NCBI GenBank assembly: GCA_036244855.1
Contig: BQKZ01000001.1
Span: forward strand, 448,982 to 512,981
Direction: 5' to 3'
DNA: 64,000 bases
From: Temnopleurus reevesii
Taxonomy: Eukaryota > Echinodermata > Echinoidea > Temnopleuroida > Temnopleuridae
Part shown: in pieces, positions 62,010 through 64,000 of the stretch
Numbering within the stretch: position 1 is the first letter of the stretch
How the letters are laid out: the number at the start of each line of letters is the position of its first letter
Made by a program: the position numbers and the translations under genes
The notes under the pieces: model-generated
What the model was told of the DNA's origin: nothing
The model's database searches: none
What the model saw: the letters and a program-made list of their open reading frames with translations, nothing else

Positions 62010-64000
62010 TTATGAAGATATTTTTTTTACTGATAATTATAGGCCTACTCATCATAAATAATTTAATGCAACTATATATTTCTCATATGAAAGTCAGACA
62101 TCATGTGTAAANGCTTCTTGGCAGTGGTGTTCACTTTTTTTTATCTTACAGTATACTGCGTTAATGTTCTTCCCCAGATATTTGGAAAAAATCCTTTAAC
62201 ATTTTGAATATGTAGAAGAAAGGATTTGAAGGAGAAAATCATTAGCAGTTTTAATCGAAGGTAAACTATTATACAGTATTGTGGTGTAGCTGATTTGACT
62301 CGCATTTAAATTTTATGGTAAAAAAGTTGTGCCCCTAAGCCTGAATAGACGCAACACACAATGAAACCTGGAGCGTTAAAAGCTGTACCCCAGACAGCAC
62401 TACTGGCACCTCGGGTCAAACTTTGTACCCTGAGAGTTTTTACACTTTTGCTAAATCGATCATTTTGGCTGCGATGAAAACATCTTAATTAACCATATTG
62501 AATGAATGAATGAAAAAAATCAATAAATCAATTAATATATAAAGAGTACAATTCTGACATTCCTGTGCAAATGGGTTCCCGTCGTGTAGAATGTATTGCA
62601 CGGGGTACAAAATTTCATCCCATCTTAGGGATACGACAAATTGCCCTCCCCTCTTTAGTGTTACAAGTTTTTCGTGTGTGTACATTCCTCATCTTGAAAT
62701 TAAATCTTAAAATCTAAAACGGATTTCATTCAGTTGAATGCCTGCGTAATGCATTTCAAACGATGTTATCTTTCATGTCTTAACCATTGTTTTTCATTGA
62801 ATCTGTAAAATGTTCTGCTAATGCCTGATTCCGGTGTTGGAATAACCGTTAGTGATAATGTCACGAACTGCCTGAAAAATAGGAATAAAAGCAAAAAGGC
62901 AGCATTTTTTATATTTTTACAATTTGAACATTTGTCTCCGAAGTAAAGTTGGATGTAATCAATGGAAATTTTGATTTGAATAAAAAATCGCAATGTAAAC
63001 TGCCATAATCCCATTAAACATTAAACATTAAACATTTACCTTCGATTAACAAAACTAATGAAATTTTCCCCTTCGACCTCTTTCTCGTATACATTCAGAA
63101 TGTTCAAGGATTTTCCCCCAGATTTCTGAGGAAGAACATTAACCCAGTATACGGTAAGATAAAAGTGAACAACAATGCCAGAAGCGTTAGGAGATGCCTG
63201 TATGGCAGTTATACATGGAGTTGCAAACCACACTGCTTGTAGATGCAGGACGCAGAGTTTTTCTTCTTTTGGTATTAGTTTTTTTTTTTTTTAATATGTG
63301 ATTGAGGGTAAATCATGTGACAGTGCCGATGAGTGACTTGGGTAACACTACAATCACCAAAGGGCAAAATATGCCTAGTCACAATCGCCCATCTCTCTTA
63401 CATTTTTAATGCGGGAGCAGCCATTATTATTTTTTTCAAGTAGGAATTTCATTTTAAAATTTGACAAAAGTGAGTTCAATAAGTTTTGGAGTATTATTCA
63501 TCTTTGCAATGCTCTTCCAACATTGACAAAAATATTGATTCGCTTTGTTTTCCCTTTTTATTTTTTTTTTCAAAAAGATGTTTTTACTAATCATCAATCT
63601 AACATATTCTAATATTTCAAATTGTCCTTAAAGCAGACTTCTCTTTTTCCCCAAGCTCTTTAGGTTTGCTGATACATATTTTGTGCATAAAAAGTATAAA
63701 ATTATGAAGGAATGACAGAAAAATCTTTTTTTTTTTATTTTCTGTCTGGCGCCCTCTAAAGGTGAATTTTGCTATAACTATAGTTATTGAGTATTCATTC
63801 TAATATTTATGCATATAAATGCATGAAATATGCAAAACAGTATTGTGAACTCTTCATGAAGATGTTTTATATGTAAAAATAAACACATTGGAGGCTAGTT
63901 TCGCTTTTTTAAGACCATATGCAAACACATCCCAAAATTTCAAATTCAGTTATAGGCTATAGCGGCCATTTTGAAAGAAATTGTGAACATTTAGGTTTAA
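62010..64000. other. AT-rich non-coding DNA, no gene seen
   Basis: A single N at 62112 lacks the repeat-across-N signature of the other three. Three tandem AAACATT(A)-type units lie near 63017-63037. A CTCF-like word is at 63750-63762 and an ATGGC-type word (reverse strand) at 63962-63973. Frames of 65-82 codons on the minus strand (62766-63014 and 63036-63233) have no recognised domains. Confidence 0.5.
63750..63762 (-). promoter_or_regulatory. CTCF-like motif
   Basis: CGCCCTCTAAAGG matches the reverse complement of the vertebrate CTCF core (YGCCMYCTRSTGG) at 11 of 13 positions. A single motif match in 64 kb is weak evidence of binding. Confidence 0.2.

Overview
The window reads as non-coding DNA from a metazoan nuclear genome. 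It is AT-rich and CpG-poor, with many GA/CT, AC and AAT microsatellites, small terminal-inverted-repeat (TIR) elements with TA or TAA flanks, and isolated single N characters that mark contig joins. The AAT-linked dispersed repeat, the palindromic ATGGCGGCCAT-type repeat and the GA-rich minisatellites fit a marine invertebrate. My best guess is an echinoderm such as a sea urchin, but this rests on repeat style and not on a gene. I found no protein-coding gene, tRNA, rRNA or CRISPR array that I can support. Every long open frame is low-complexity (GA/CT repeat translated), broken between duplicate copies, or of a length expected by chance in AT-rich DNA. One short coding-like frame (37538-37645, repeated at 53532-53639) is listed at low confidence.

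Layout. Positions 1-5657 are AT-rich single-copy-looking DNA with a purine-rich microsatellite patch at about 2.9-3.3 kb. At 5658-6261 a 171-bp segment is repeated across an N. Positions 6262-9560 are AT-rich with a possible LINE 3' end near 7.6-7.8 kb. Positions 9.7-10.7 kb hold a degenerate array of about 240-bp GA-rich units, and purine-rich DNA continues to 13.7 kb. That stretch contains a TAA-flanked MITE (12058-12233) and a second repeat across an N (12946-13273). Positions 13.8-28.3 kb are AT-rich, with a 29-bp-arm foldback at 20.1 kb, a 28-bp palindrome at 21.2 kb and pyrimidine-rich patches.

The dominant feature is a direct duplication of about 15.7 kb: 28336-44058 and 44270-60023. 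The copies are nearly identical, with roughly a dozen differences per kb at the left end and only a few per kb in the middle (hand counts). Between them lie a 210-bp unmatched tail and an N at 44269. The same arrangement (repeat, unmatched tail, N, repeat) also occurs at the N characters at 6090 and 13141. The simplest reading is that overlapping contigs from two haplotypes were joined without merging, because each left contig ran into a sequence absent from the other haplotype. If so, about 16.5 kb of this window is artificial duplication. The tails would then mark polymorphic insertions or misassembled repeat ends. A real recent tandem duplication cannot be excluded from sequence alone. Positions 60024-64000 are the unique continuation, with a polypyrimidine/polypurine pair, an inverted copy of the AAT-linked repeat and a Tigger/pogo-like MITE (61817-62007).

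I did not find a candidate for a new biological system. The most useful content is the assembly signature, the small mobile elements and a few possible regulatory patches.
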